From: Thioclava sp. GXIMD2076
Lineage (GTDB): Bacteria > Pseudomonadota > Alphaproteobacteria > Rhodobacterales > Rhodobacteraceae
Assembly: GCF_037949795.1 (NCBI RefSeq)
Contig: NZ_CP149932.1
Location: 1-64,000 of the forward strand
Reading direction: 5' to 3'
Length of the DNA stretch: 64,000 nt
In this document: in pieces, positions 18,272-27,138 of the stretch
Layout: each line of letters begins with the position of its first letter
Position numbering within the stretch: the stretch's first letter is position 1
Made by a program: the position numbers and the translations under genes
The notes under the pieces: model-generated
Told to the model about the DNA's origin: nothing
The model's database searches: none
Seen by the model: only the letters and a program-made list of their open reading frames with translations

Positions 18272-18582
18272 ACACGCTCGAGAAACTTTACGACACCGTT
18301 GCCTCACGCAAGGGCGCCGATCCGGAAACCTCCTGGACGGCAAAACTGTTTGCCAAGGGTCCCGAGAAATGCGCCGAGAAATTCGGCGAGGAAGCCGTAG
18401 AGGCAATCATCGAGGCGGTAAAGGGCGACAAGGCGCGGCTGACCTCGGAGGCGGCCGATACGCTCTACCATCTGATGGTGATGCTGGCCGCGCGCGATGT
18501 AACGCTGGCCGATGTGTTTGCCGAGCTGGAACGCCGCGAAGGCACCTCTGGCATTGCCGAAAAGGCCGCGCGCCCCAAATGA
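18268..18582 (+). CDS. hisE: Phosphoribosyl-ATP pyrophosphatase HisE
   Basis: The second step of histidine synthesis: hydrolyses phosphoribosyl-ATP to phosphoribosyl-AMP. At 104 residues it is the stand-alone HisE form, an all-alpha MazG-like fold with the conserved [20 protein letters not shown] acidic motif (metal-binding glutamates) and [12 protein letters not shown]. It is coupled to hisF by a four-base overlap. hisI, hisD, hisC and hisG are not in the window. Confidence 0.96.
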   Translation: MNTLEKLYDTVASRKGADPETSWTAKLFAKGPEKCAEKFGEEAVEAIIEAVKGDKARLTSEAADTLYHLMVMLAARDVTLADVFAELERREGTSGIAEKAARPK

Positions 18583-18635
18583 GCCTGACGGGGGCGTGAT
18601 TTGCCCCTTGGCGCAACCGGTATAGGATCAGACCC

Positions 18636-19130
18636 ATGTTCAAATCGCTTCTCGCGGCCCTGTCCGCCCCCGAACCCGATCCGCTGAATACCGATGATTG
18701 CGAGCTGGCGCTGGCCGCGCTTCTGGTGCGGCTGGCCCGTGCCGATGAAGCCTATACCGAGGAAGAGCGCGAACGGATCGGGCGTGTGCTCGTCGGGCGC
18801 GGGTTCTCGGCGGAAGACGCCCGGGCTTTGCGCAAGGATGCCGAGGAGCTGGAGGCGCAAGCCCCAGATACCGTGCGCTTCACCCGCGCGCTCAAGGAAA
18901 AAGTTCCCTATGGCGACCGTGCTTCGATTCTCGAGGCACTGTGGGAGGTTGCGCTGGCTGATGGAGAACGCGACGCCGATGAGGATGCGCTGATCCGCCT
19001 GACGTCCAAGCTTCTGGGCATCACCGATGTTGATTCCGCCCTCGCCCGTCAGCGGGTGGAAGAGCGGCACGCGGCCCTGTCGGAGAACGCCCCCTCTACA
19101 GGCCAAACCAAAGGCCCCTGGGGCGCGTGA
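18636..19130 (+). CDS. TerB-like (tellurite resistance family) protein
   Basis: A 164-residue cytoplasmic, all-helical, acidic protein resembling the TerB/DUF533 family: two homologous helical blocks with acidic loops (CELALAALLVRLARADEAYTEEE and LEALWEVALADGERDADED) of the kind seen in metal-binding TerB proteins. Stand-alone TerB proteins are common in Rhodobacteraceae and their function is unclear; tellurite resistance should not be assumed without the rest of a ter cluster, which is absent here. It lies 53 bases after hisE and may be read from the same transcript. Confidence 0.75.
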   Translation: MFKSLLAALSAPEPDPLNTDDCELALAALLVRLARADEAYTEEERERIGRVLVGRGFSAEDARALRKDAEELEAQAPDTVRFTRALKEKVPYGDRASILEALWEVALADGERDADEDALIRLTSKLLGITDVDSALARQRVEERHAALSENAPSTGQTKGPWGA

Positions 19131-19144
19131 TTGGCGCGTAAATC

Positions 19145-19189
19145 TTGAGCGCTTGGCTGACCGGCCGGTAAAATTCGACCAATCGGTCG
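19145..19189 (+). promoter_or_regulatory. Promoter with palindromic operators for the ABC importer operon
   Basis: TTGAGC (19145-19150), an 18-base spacer and TAAAAT (19169-19174) form a sigma-70-like promoter. The spacer holds the perfect palindrome ACCGGCCGGT (19160-19169), and just downstream is a second dyad CGACC-AATC-GGTCG (19176-19189). The placement suggests repressor control; the regulator is unknown. Confidence 0.45.
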
Positions 19190-19258
19190 ATACGGGATTG
19201 CCTCATGGGGCCTCTTTGCTACATTTTAGGGCAAAGATGCTACCCAAAGAAGGTCTCC

Positions 19259-20053
19259 GTGACAGTTCCTACCCGTTCCTCCAGTGCCGAACCCGTGATC
19301 GAAATCCGTGATCTCTACAAGAGTTACGGCGAGCTGGAAGTTCTCAAGGGCGTTTCGATCAAGGCACGCCAGGGCGATGTCGTCTCCCTGATCGGATCCT
19401 CGGGCTCGGGCAAATCCACCCTCCTGCGGTGCTGCAATCTACTGGAAGACAGCCAGAAGGGCGAGATCCTGTTCAAGGGTGAAAGCGTAGGGTGGCGCGG
19501 CACGGGCCTTGCGCGGCGTCCATCGGACCGCGCCCAGGTCACGCGGCTGCGCACGAATCTCTCGATGGTGTTTCAGCAGTTTAATCTGTGGTCCCATATG
19601 AGCGTCCTGCAGAATGTCATGGAAGCGCCGGTCACCGTGCTCGGGCGCGACCCCAAGGAGGTCGAGCCGCTGGCGCGGGACTATCTGGCCAAGGTCGGCA
19701 TTGGCGATAAATGCGACGCATGGCCCGCCCAGCTGTCGGGGGGCCAGCAGCAACGCGCGGCGATCGCGCGGGCGCTGTGCATGCAGCCCGAGGCGCTTCT
19801 GCTCGACGAGCCGACCTCCGCGCTCGATCCCGAATTGCAGCAGGAAGTGGTGAAGGTCATCAAGGAACTGGCCTCCGAGCACCGCACGATGATTCTGGTG
19901 ACCCATGATATGCGGCTGGCCCGCGATGTGTCCGACCATGTCGTGTTCCTGCATCAGGGCAAATTGCTGGAGGAAGGCACGCCCGAGGAGATCTTCGGCG
20001 CGCCCAGATCCGAGCGGCTGCAACAGTTCCTGTCGGCCACCGCGCCGGCATAA
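19259..20053 (+). CDS. Polar amino-acid ABC transporter, ATP-binding protein
   Basis: The ATPase of a histidine/lysine/arginine/ornithine-type (PAAT family) importer. It has Walker [10 protein letters not shown], the Q-loop in [12 protein letters not shown], signature [15 protein letters not shown], Walker [13 protein letters not shown] and the switch histidine in ILVTHDM. I chose a GTG start at 19259 because AAGAAGG lies five bases upstream and the protein then has the usual length (264 residues); an ATG 54 bases earlier has no ribosome-binding site. It is the first gene of a four-gene operon with the binding protein and two permeases. Confidence 0.93.
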   Translation: MTVPTRSSSAEPVIEIRDLYKSYGELEVLKGVSIKARQGDVVSLIGSSGSGKSTLLRCCNLLEDSQKGEILFKGESVGWRGTGLARRPSDRAQVTRLRTNLSMVFQQFNLWSHMSVLQNVMEAPVTVLGRDPKEVEPLARDYLAKVGIGDKCDAWPAQLSGGQQQRAAIARALCMQPEALLLDEPTSALDPELQQEVVKVIKELASEHRTMILVTHDMRLARDVSDHVVFLHQGKLLEEGTPEEIFGAPRSERLQQFLSATAPA

Positions 20054-20097
20054 CCACCCAAAACAGATCAACAAACAGAACTCACAGGGGAATTCTC

Positions 20098-20817
20098 ATG
20101 AAAAAACTGCTTATGGCTGCCAGCGCAATGACGCTTTGTGCCACGGCTGCTCTGGCACAGGATGTCGTGCGTATGGGGACCGAGGGCGCCTACCCTCCCT
20201 ATAACTATATCGACGATAACGGTCAGGTTGCGGGCTACGAGCGCGAGCTGGGCGACGAACTGTGCGCACGCGCCGAGCTGACCTGCGAATGGGTCACCAA
20301 TGACTGGGATTCGATCATCCCGAACCTTCTGTCGGGCAACTATGACACCATCATGGCCGGCATGAACATCACCAAAGAACGTGCCGAGACCATCGCTTTC
20401 ACCGAGAACTACACCCCGCCGGCGGCCTCCAAATATATGGCGCTCGATGAGGGCGTGGATCTGAAAGGCGCGATCGTGGCTGCGCAGGTGAACACGCTGC
20501 AATCGGAATATGTGGCCGGTGCAGGCGAGACGTTGGCCGAATACGCCACCCTCGACGATGCGGTTGCTGCCGTGCGCAATGGCGAAGCCGATGCGGTGTT
20601 TGCCGATTATGATGCGCTCAAGCCCTTTGCCGAGGAAGGCGATCTGAAATGGGTCGGTGATGACGTGCAGCTGGGTGATGGCGTCGGCATGGGGCTGCGC
20701 CAGTCCGATACCGAGCTGAAAGACAAGTTCAACAAGGCCATTGAATCGATGAAAGCCGATGGCACGCTGAATGACCTGATCACCAAATATTTCGGCGAAG
20801 ACGCCCAACACTACTAA
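20098..20817 (+). CDS. Periplasmic amino-acid-binding protein (SBP family 3)
   Basis: The solute receptor of the importer. At 239 residues it has a cleavable signal peptide (MKKLLMAASAMTLCATAALA, cut before QD) and a family-3 binding fold: RMGTEGAYPPYNYIDDNGQVAGYE at the start of lobe 1, NYDTIMAGMNITKERAETIAFTE near the hinge and the DAVFADYDAL segment. The substrate is probably a cationic or polar amino acid, judging from LAO/HisJ-like sequence; ligand identity is inference. It has a GGGGAA site upstream and follows the ATPase gene by 44 bases. Confidence 0.95.
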   Translation: MKKLLMAASAMTLCATAALAQDVVRMGTEGAYPPYNYIDDNGQVAGYERELGDELCARAELTCEWVTNDWDSIIPNLLSGNYDTIMAGMNITKERAETIAFTENYTPPAASKYMALDEGVDLKGAIVAAQVNTLQSEYVAGAGETLAEYATLDDAVAAVRNGEADAVFADYDALKPFAEEGDLKWVGDDVQLGDGVGMGLRQSDTELKDKFNKAIESMKADGTLNDLITKYFGEDAQHY

Positions 20818-20856
20818 GGAGCAGCGGGCGGGTCTATCCCGCCCCTCTTATTCCCG

Positions 20857-21738
20857 ATGTTCGACAGCTGCACCGACCCTTCCGCACTTTCCGGCCTTGG
20901 CTGGCTTCTGTGCTATCTGACCACCGGCAAACACCTGATGTTCTATGCCTCGTTCGGCACGGTTCTGGCATTGCTGGTCATTACCGCTCCCCTCGCCCTT
21001 GCCTTCGGCTTCGGCGGTGCGCTGGCGGCGCGCTCGAACATCTTGCCGCTGAGGATCTTTGGCAAGGCCTATACCGCGATGGTGCGCGGTGTGCCCGATA
21101 TCATCTTCTTCCTCTTCGTTCCGATCGCCCTCGATCAGGGACTGGAATATATCCGCCACGTCACGCTCTGCCCCGACTGGACAGAGCCCGTGCGGCAGAA
21201 CATGAACTTCCTCGTCTGTCCCGCCGCCAAATTGCCGCCCAATTCCGCGCCTCAGATCTGGCACGAGATCTACGGCTTCATCCTTGCCGTGGTGGCCTTT
21301 GCGGTGGTGTTCGGGGCCTTTGCCTCGAATGTGCTCTTTGGCGCGATGAAGGCCGTGCCGCGCGCGCAGCTTGAAACCGGTGAGGCCTATGGTATGAGCC
21401 CGCGCCAGATCACGCGGCGCATCCTGATCCCGCAGATGTGGGTCTATGCGATGCCGGGCCTGTCAAACCTGTGGATGATCCTGATCAAGGCGACGCCCCT
21501 CCTGTTCCTGCTGGGTGTCGAGGATATCGTCTATTGGGCGCGCGAGCTGGGCGCCACCAAATCCGGTATCTATGACTATCCCCATCCCGACTGGCGCATC
21601 TGGTATTTCCTCGCCCTTCTGGTCTTCTACCTGCTGATGACGAAAATCTCCGAATGGGCATTCGCCCGCATCAATGCGCGGCTTTCGCGCGGTCAGGCCA
21701 CACTGGCAGGCGAAAAAATGCGAAAGGCCGCAGCATGA
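20857..21738 (+). CDS. Polar amino-acid ABC transporter permease 1
   Basis: A 293-residue inner-membrane subunit with five or so hydrophobic helices. The PAAT-type EAA loop is GEAYGMSPRQITRRILIPQMW (about residues 172-192). Longer than the usual 230 residues because of an inserted, cysteine-containing soluble segment (roughly residues 90-125, between TM2 and TM3), which is typical of the HisQ/M-like permeases of Rhodobacteraceae as far as I recall. Its stop overlaps the next permease start by ATGA. Confidence 0.93.
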   Translation: MFDSCTDPSALSGLGWLLCYLTTGKHLMFYASFGTVLALLVITAPLALAFGFGGALAARSNILPLRIFGKAYTAMVRGVPDIIFFLFVPIALDQGLEYIRHVTLCPDWTEPVRQNMNFLVCPAAKLPPNSAPQIWHEIYGFILAVVAFAVVFGAFASNVLFGAMKAVPRAQLETGEAYGMSPRQITRRILIPQMWVYAMPGLSNLWMILIKATPLLFLLGVEDIVYWARELGATKSGIYDYPHPDWRIWYFLALLVFYLLMTKISEWAFARINARLSRGQATLAGEKMRKAAA

Positions 21739-22565
21739 GCGACAGCTGCATTCAGATCATCCAGGATTACGGGCTGCGTTCCATCGGGCTGGGCGAGCGT
21801 GCCCTGCCCCGCACCGATTTCACCCTGTGCCACGAATTCACCCTGATCGGCTCCGGCATGATCTGGAACATCTATTTCGGGGTGTTGGCGCTGGCTTTCG
21901 GTTTCCTGTTTTCCACAGCCCTCGCGCTTGGCAAGAATTCGGAAACACTGTGGCTGCGCAAACCGGCAGACTGGTTCGTCTTCCTGTTTCGCGGCTCGCC
22001 CTTGTTCATCCAGTTCTTTCTGGCCTATGAGCTGCTCAGCGCCCTGCCCCGCAGCGGGTTCGACGTGCTGGGGATCACCATCGAGACCTCGTGGGTGACG
22101 CGCGCCTGGGCAGGGGCGACCTTGGTGCTGTTTCTCAACACCTCCGCCTATGCCGCCGAGATCTTCTACGGCGCGCTCCGCTCGGTGCCCAAGGGCGATA
22201 TGGAGGCGGCCGATGCCTATGGGTTCTCGGGCTGGAAGAAATTCCGCAAGATCACATGGCCTACGATGCTGCGGCTTGCATGGCCCTCCTATACCAACGA
22301 GGCGATCTTCCTGTTCCATTCGACGGCGCTGGTGTTCTTCTCGGGCTTCCCGGCCTTCCGTCAGGAAGGTGATGCGCTCTATTATGCAAGCTACATTGCC
22401 GACAAGACTTTCAATCCCTTCGTGGCCTATCCGATTGCGGCGTTCTATTTCGTCTGCCTGACCCTGATCGTGATCTCGGTCTTCGGACTGATCAATCGCC
22501 GGCTGAACCGCCATATGCCGGGCGCGGTGGGCAAATTGAAGATTCGTCCGAATCTCATCCGGTAA
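21735..22565 (+). CDS. Polar amino-acid ABC transporter permease 2
   Basis: A 276-residue partner permease, expected to form the heterodimeric channel with the preceding gene product. It shows the FRGSPLFIQFFLAYELL motif typical of HisM/GlnP proteins and an EAA loop ADAYGFSGWKKFRKITWPTM near residue 155-175. Its start is translationally coupled to permease 1. It is followed by a convincing intrinsic terminator that closes the operon. Confidence 0.94.
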   Translation: MSDSCIQIIQDYGLRSIGLGERALPRTDFTLCHEFTLIGSGMIWNIYFGVLALAFGFLFSTALALGKNSETLWLRKPADWFVFLFRGSPLFIQFFLAYELLSALPRSGFDVLGITIETSWVTRAWAGATLVLFLNTSAYAAEIFYGALRSVPKGDMEAADAYGFSGWKKFRKITWPTMLRLAWPSYTNEAIFLFHSTALVFFSGFPAFRQEGDALYYASYIADKTFNPFVAYPIAAFYFVCLTLIVISVFGLINRRLNRHMPGAVGKLKIRPNLIR

Positions 22566-22612
22566 TCACAATATATAAAACACAACCTGCGGCTTTTGCG
22601 CGGCATTAAACA

Positions 22613-22642
22613 GGACCGTAGCCCATGGCGGCTGCGGTTTTG
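22613..22642 (+). terminator. Terminator of the amino-acid ABC operon
   Basis: ACCGTAGCC pairs over nine bases (one G-T) with GGCTGCGGT around a CATGGC loop, followed by TTTTGAATT. It lies about 50 bases after the last permease stop. Confidence 0.8.
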
Positions 22643-22855
22643 AATTCGTGGTATCTGATTAAATAGCAACCAGGAAACGGTGGGATTCGATTAATATATA
22701 TGCCAAAAGAAAACAAAATAATTTAAGTAGGCTCAAATAAGACAGAATACATGCGGATATATGCTGTGTAGTGTTTAATATATTTGTGTCACAAAAGCGT
22801 GCATGTTAGCCAATCCCTGTTCACGGCCCGAGGGCCCTCAACAGGGGAAAACAAT
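22643..22855. other. AT-rich region upstream of the TRAP operon
   Basis: No gene. Conspicuously AT-rich for this genome (runs such as TTAATATATATG, AAAACAAAATAATTTAAG, TTTAATATATTTG), so it probably holds the dctP promoter and its operators. An AGGGGAAAA ribosome-binding site precedes dctP. I could not settle on one -35/-10 pair. Confidence 0.5.
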
Positions 22856-23854
22856 ATGTCGATCAAGACCATTCTTCGCGCAACCACTGCCGCCGCTTTC
22901 TGCGCTGTGGCAGGTTTCGCGCCCGCCCATGCCAAAGACAGCTTCATGCTCGCGCATGCGATGAACACCGAGCATGTCTTCCATTCGATCTCCGAGGAAT
23001 TCATTGCCGATATGGGCGATGATGTGAGCATCGATTACCACCCCGCAGGCGATCTCGGCGACTGGACCTCGCTCTTCGAGCAGACCATGCAGGGCGTGGT
23101 GCCGATGACCCTGACCTGGGGCGCGTCCGAATTCGACCAGCGTCTTGATCTCAGCTGGCTGGGCTACGTCGTCGACAACTGGGACGATGCAAAGCGCGTC
23201 TATGGTCCGGGTTCGGAGATGCTGGAGGTCTATAACGACATCCTGCATGACATGGACCTGCACGCGATCGGCCTGATCCCGACCGATTTCGGCTCGGTCG
23301 TCATCCGCAAGGGCGTCAAAGCCCGCCCCGTGAACTTCCCCGCCGATGGTGCCGGCGTGAAGATCCGCGTGCCCGGGGTGGCGATTGCCGTCGACCGCTT
23401 CAGCAATCTGGGCTTCTCGGCCGTGCCGATCCCGCTGGCCGAAGTCTATACTGCACTGCAGCTGGGCACCGTCGATGCGCGCGCCTTCTCGACCGCCGTC
23501 GAGACCTATGACATGCGCGACGTGCTCGATGCCAATATCCTGACCAATGACTATTTCGAAACCGCCTTCTGGCTGGTGAACAAGGACTGGTGGGACAACC
23601 TCCCCGAGGACGAGCGCAACGAGATCCAGGCCAATGCCGACAAGGTCATCGATCACGCATGGGCCGATGCCCAGTCCAAGAGCGAGGACTTCCTCCAGAA
23701 ATCCGCAGATGCGGGGGTCGAGATCGTCCACCTGAACGATGACCAGATGGCCGCGGCCAAGGAGATCGTCTACGCGACCGAATGGCCCGAGATGGAAAAG
23801 ATCGTGGGTCCTGAAATCATGGGCAAACTGCGCAAAGCGGCAGGGATCGAGTAA
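22856..23854 (+). CDS. TRAP transporter substrate-binding protein DctP family
   Basis: The periplasmic receptor of a sodium-driven TRAP importer. It has a 332-residue chain with a signal peptide ending FAPAHA, then the DctP fold with FMLAHAMNTEHVFHSISEEF and the ligand-carboxylate site region IRVPGVAIAVDRFSNLG (containing the conserved arginine that binds substrate carboxylates). The start ATG fits the ribosome-binding site and the signal peptide; an upstream frame extension is unsupported. It is first in dctPQM. The substrate class (an organic acid) is implied by the family; the precise ligand is not readable. Confidence 0.93.
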   Translation: MSIKTILRATTAAAFCAVAGFAPAHAKDSFMLAHAMNTEHVFHSISEEFIADMGDDVSIDYHPAGDLGDWTSLFEQTMQGVVPMTLTWGASEFDQRLDLSWLGYVVDNWDDAKRVYGPGSEMLEVYNDILHDMDLHAIGLIPTDFGSVVIRKGVKARPVNFPADGAGVKIRVPGVAIAVDRFSNLGFSAVPIPLAEVYTALQLGTVDARAFSTAVETYDMRDVLDANILTNDYFETAFWLVNKDWWDNLPEDERNEIQANADKVIDHAWADAQSKSEDFLQKSADAGVEIVHLNDDQMAAAKEIVYATEWPEMEKIVGPEIMGKLRKAAGIE

Positions 23855-23864
23855 CCCCGCCCCT

Positions 23865-23892
23865 GCCCGGCACCGCAACCCCGGTGCCGGGC
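23865..23892 (+). other. Strong hairpin between dctP and dctQ
   Basis: An 11-bp perfect stem, GCCCGGCACCG with CGGTGCCGGGC, with loop CAACCC, followed by a pyrimidine-rich but U-poor tail (CTTTCCTTTCC). It is probably an mRNA-stabilising or partial-termination structure that makes more DctP than DctQM, a common need in TRAP operons. Confidence 0.6.
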
Positions 23893-23923
23893 CTTTCCTT
23901 TCCTCTTTCCCCGCTAGGCTTTC

Positions 23924-24574
23924 ATGACCCGATCATCCAAGCAGCATCCGCACGAACCGGTCGGTGCGGATAGCTATATCTATGTCGCAGAAGTCGACGC
24001 GACCGACATTCCCGACCAGCTGACCGCCATCCCCGAATGGCAGCCCACGGGCTTCTATGGCGCCCTGATGCGGGCCGAGACGTTGCTGGCGGGGCTGATC
24101 TTCACGCTCCTCTTTGTCTTCGGCCTCGCACTGGCCGGGCTGATGTTCGCGCAGGTGCTGCTGCGCTATGTCTTCCACTCGCCCTTCGTAGGCATCGAGG
24201 AGATCGCCCTTCTCTTCGGCGTCTGGATCTATTTCCTCGGCATGGCCTATGTGACGCGCAATGGCGAGCATATCCATGGCGGCATTCTCACATTGGTGGT
24301 CAAGACGCCGCGCACCATTCAGGCCGTCCGGATGTTGATGACCGTGCTCTCGCTGATCGCGGCGAGCGTCTTTGCCTATTACGCCATCCGCTATGCGATG
24401 TTCGAGATCGACAAGAACCGCATGAGTTCCTACATGCGCTGGCCGCGCTGGCTATGGTCCTCGTCGCTGATCGCGGGCTTTGGTGGCATGGTGCTGTATC
24501 TGGTGCTGCAATTCATCAATCAGTTCTGCGTGTTCCGCAACCCCGCCCTCGCGGCGAAAGGGGGTGACCAATGA
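23924..24574 (+). CDS. TRAP transporter small permease DctQ family
   Basis: A 216-residue membrane protein with four hydrophobic segments after a soluble N-terminal region of about 50 residues that is longer than usual. DctQ-type residues are seen in VLLRYVFHSPFVGIEEIALL and MAYVTRNGEHIHGGIL. It forms the TRAP membrane complex with DctM, whose gene overlaps its stop by ATGA. Confidence 0.92.
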   Translation: MTRSSKQHPHEPVGADSYIYVAEVDATDIPDQLTAIPEWQPTGFYGALMRAETLLAGLIFTLLFVFGLALAGLMFAQVLLRYVFHSPFVGIEEIALLFGVWIYFLGMAYVTRNGEHIHGGILTLVVKTPRTIQAVRMLMTVLSLIAASVFAYYAIRYAMFEIDKNRMSSYMRWPRWLWSSSLIAGFGGMVLYLVLQFINQFCVFRNPALAAKGGDQ

Positions 24575-25875
24575 CGATCTTCTTCCTCTCCATGGCCCTG
24601 ATCGTGGTGCTGCTGCTGGCCGAGATGCCGATTGCACTGGCCTTCGGCTCGGGGGCGCTGGTCTTCGGGCTGGCGAGCGGCTCGGATGTCTCGTTCCTTC
24701 TGCCCTATGCCTACCAGACCACCTCCAGCTTCGCGCTGCTGGCACTGCCGCTCTTCGTGCTGGCCGGCACATTGATGGCCGAAGGCGGGATTTCCGAACG
24801 CCTTCTCAATTTCGTCAACTCGCTGGTCGGCCGCGTGAAAGGCGGTCTGGGAGCCGTGACAGTGATTACCTGCGCGCTCTTCGGCGCGATCTCGGGCTCG
24901 TCCTCGGCAGCGATTGCAGCCATCGGCCAGATCATGATCCCGCGCATGATCCGTGAGGGCTACCCCGCAGGACATGCGACGGCGCTTGTGGCCTGCTCGT
25001 CGGTTCTGGCGCTGATGATCCCGCCCTCGATCCCGATGATCGTCTTCGCCATCACCGGTGGTATCTCGGTGGGCGCGGCCTTCCTGTCGACGCTGGTTCC
25101 GGGCATCCTGCTGGCCGCCATCTATGTCGTGCTGAACTTCATCTTCCTGCGTAATGTCGACACGATCAAGGTCGAGGAGAAGCTGACCTTCGACCAGTCG
25201 GTAAAGACTATCGGCCGCTCGGGGGTAAGGGCGTTCTGGGCGCTCCTGATGCCGGTCCTCATCCTCGGCGTGATCTATTCGGGCATCGCTACCCCCACCG
25301 AGGCCGCGGCCATCGCGCTGGTCTATGCGATCCCCGTGGGCTTCTTCATCTACAAGGGCCTGACACTGCGCAGCTTTGCGACCTCCTTCGTGCGTTCGGC
25401 CATCACCACCGGCTCGATCATCTCGGTGCTGTTCTTCCTCTTCATGATGAGCCGCGCGATGATCCTGCAGCAGATCCCCAAAGAGGTGGCCGAGGCGATG
25501 CTGTCGCTGTCGGACAACAAATATGTCATCCTGATCCTCATCAATATCGTGCTTCTTTTCATCGGCATGATCGTGGATGACATCTCGGGCTCGGTTCTGG
25601 CCGCGATCATCTTCCTGCCGGTCATCAACGAACTGGGCATCCACCCGATCCATTTCGCGGCCATCGTGGGCACCAATCTGGGCCTTGGCAACGTCTCCCC
25701 ACCCTGTGCACCGATGCTCTACATGGCTGGCGGCGTCTCCAAGCTGACGCTCGACAAATATCTCAAACCAACGCTGAAATTCCTGATCTTCGGGCATTTG
25801 CCGATGACGATGATCGTGACCTTCTGTCCCGATCTGTCGCTCTGGCTGCCGCGCCTGTTGATGGGCATCCAGTAA
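24571..25875 (+). CDS. TRAP transporter large permease DctM family
   Basis: The 434-residue channel subunit with about 11-12 hydrophobic segments. Family motifs are FGAISGSSSAAIAAIGQIMIP (near residue 107), YSGIATPTEAAAIALVYA (near 232) and the C-terminal NLGLGNVSPPCAPMLYM. It works with DctQ and the receptor DctP to import an organic solute against its gradient using sodium. It is followed by a strong terminator and then by a convergent XRE-cupin regulator gene. Confidence 0.95.
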   Translation: MTIFFLSMALIVVLLLAEMPIALAFGSGALVFGLASGSDVSFLLPYAYQTTSSFALLALPLFVLAGTLMAEGGISERLLNFVNSLVGRVKGGLGAVTVITCALFGAISGSSSAAIAAIGQIMIPRMIREGYPAGHATALVACSSVLALMIPPSIPMIVFAITGGISVGAAFLSTLVPGILLAAIYVVLNFIFLRNVDTIKVEEKLTFDQSVKTIGRSGVRAFWALLMPVLILGVIYSGIATPTEAAAIALVYAIPVGFFIYKGLTLRSFATSFVRSAITTGSIISVLFFLFMMSRAMILQQIPKEVAEAMLSLSDNKYVILILINIVLLFIGMIVDDISGSVLAAIIFLPVINELGIHPIHFAAIVGTNLGLGNVSPPCAPMLYMAGGVSKLTLDKYLKPTLKFLIFGHLPMTMIVTFCPDLSLWLPRLLMGIQ

Positions 25876-25879
25876 AAGA

Positions 25880-25910
25880 AAGGCCCGAGGGATCACCTCG
25901 GGCCTTTTTC
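25880..25910. terminator. Terminator of the TRAP operon
   Basis: AAGGCCCGAGG-GATCA-CCTCGGGCCTT stem followed by TTTCT on the plus strand. It lies between the convergent dctM and XRE-cupin genes; the minus side reads AAGGCCC...GGGCCTTTCTTT, so it may work in both directions. Confidence 0.9.
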
Positions 25911-25947
25911 TATCCGCTTGGGGACAACGTCTCAGAATGCGTAGGTC

Positions 25948-26526
25948 TCAGAAGGTTGGCGGTGTGCAGGCACTGATCACAACACAGCGCACAGCGCCGA
26001 TATTGCGGAAACGGTGCGGTTTGGTGGACGCGAATTTATAACCATCCCCCACTTGCAGCACCTCGACCTCGCCATCGACCTCCAAAAGCAGCTCGCCCTC
26101 GATCACGAACCCCGCCTCCTCGCCCTCATGGGTATAGGGCTCGCCGGTATCAGCGCCCGGCTCGTAGGTTTCGTAGAGCATCAGAAGCGAGCTGCCTTGG
26201 GAATAGCCCAGACGCTGCAACTTGGCCGCAGGAGACAGCGGGTTGATGCCCGAGCCATCCACCTGTTCGGGGGTGATGCGCTCCAGTTCGTCATGTCGGA
26301 ACACGAACTTATCCACAACCGCCGCATCGCTTTCGAAAAACTCGGACAGGGTTAGATCGAGCGCTTCGAGGATTTTCTTGAGCGACGAAATCGACGGGCT
26401 CGTTTTGTTGCCCTCGATCAGCGAGATCATCCCGTTGGTGATGCCTGATTTCGCGGCCATTTCCCGCTGTGACATCTTGCGCGCCTTGCGCACGGCCTTG
26501 AGCCGTGCACCCACATCAAATTCCAT
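25948..26526 (-). CDS. XRE-family regulator with C-terminal cupin domain
   Basis: A 192-residue regulator with a helix-turn-helix at about residues 8-60 (LKAVRKARKMSQREMAAKSG, MISLIEGNKTSPSISSLKKI) and a cupin_2 domain at about 115-188 (YEPGADTGEP, HEGEEAGFVIEGEL, STKPHRFRN). Proteins of this design (PuuR-like) often sense small metabolites and repress neighbouring catabolic or transport genes. It is convergent with the TRAP operon, so control of that operon is plausible but not shown. Confidence 0.92.
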   Translation of the reverse strand: MEFDVGARLKAVRKARKMSQREMAAKSGITNGMISLIEGNKTSPSISSLKKILEALDLTLSEFFESDAAVVDKFVFRHDELERITPEQVDGSGINPLSPAAKLQRLGYSQGSSLLMLYETYEPGADTGEPYTHEGEEAGFVIEGELLLEVDGEVEVLQVGDGYKFASTKPHRFRNIGAVRCVVISACTPPTF

Positions 26527-26675
26527 CGCCTGTCCCGTTTGTATCCTTACGTCCGGAACATTTTCTTAGCAGGGCAACGGATTAATGACGAGAAAATCAC
26601 GCAAATCCGAGCATTTACCGTAGTTTTATTCGGGATATGCAAAAATATTAAGCAACCCTGCACGATCACCCCGGT

Positions 26676-27098
26676 TTATAGCCCGAGACGGGGCATCTCG
26701 ATCTTCGGGCAGCGGTCCTGCACCACGGTCTTTCCTGCCTGCTCCGCAAGCTCCGCGGCCTCGGCATTTGCCACCCCGATCTGCATCCAGACCGTGCGCA
26801 GCGACGGCAGATGCTCCAGCGCCTCGCGGGTGATCTCGGGCACCGCGTCGGAGCGGCGGAAGATATCCACCATATCCACCGCGATCCCGTCGGGGATCGA
26901 AGCGAGATCGGCATAGACGGTCTCGCCCAACTCGCTCTGCCCCGCCAGCCCCGGATTGACGGGAATCACCCGATAGCCTTTGCCTTGCAGGAATTTCGCG
27001 ACCATATGCGACGGCCGGTCCGTGTTGGCAGAATAGCCGACCACGGCAATCACTTTGGTGGCTGTAAATATTTCGCGCAGGGTGGTGTCGGTCGTCAT
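26676..27098 (-). CDS. CoA-binding domain protein (YccU-like)
   Basis: A 140-residue single-domain Rossmann-fold protein of the CoA_binding_2 family. It shows KVIAVVGYSANTDRPSHMVAKFL (nucleotide/CoA loop), GYRVIPVNPGLAGQSELGETVYADL and the C-terminal VVQDRCPKIEMPRL typical of YccU. It probably binds CoA or acyl-CoA; no enzymatic role is established. I take the start after GGAGTAAAGCCG, which gives MTTDTTLREIF; an upstream in-frame ATG adds 14 residues without family support. Confidence 0.9.
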   Translation of the reverse strand: MTTDTTLREIFTATKVIAVVGYSANTDRPSHMVAKFLQGKGYRVIPVNPGLAGQSELGETVYADLASIPDGIAVDMVDIFRRSDAVPEITREALEHLPSLRTVWMQIGVANAEAAELAEQAGKTVVQDRCPKIEMPRLGL

Positions 27099-27138
27099 CG
27101 GCTTTACTCCCTTTTTCAGTCCCTTGCGGGAATCCTTC

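Noticed and set aside
18636..19130. TerB-like gene as evidence of a tellurite resistance island
   Set aside because: No terC, terD, terZ or other ter genes nearby and codon use is like its neighbours, so it is a stand-alone TerB-domain gene.
22445..22669. Short minus-strand ORF in the gap after the ABC permease
   Set aside because: It runs over the permease end and the terminator hairpin, has no ribosome-binding site and low-complexity content.
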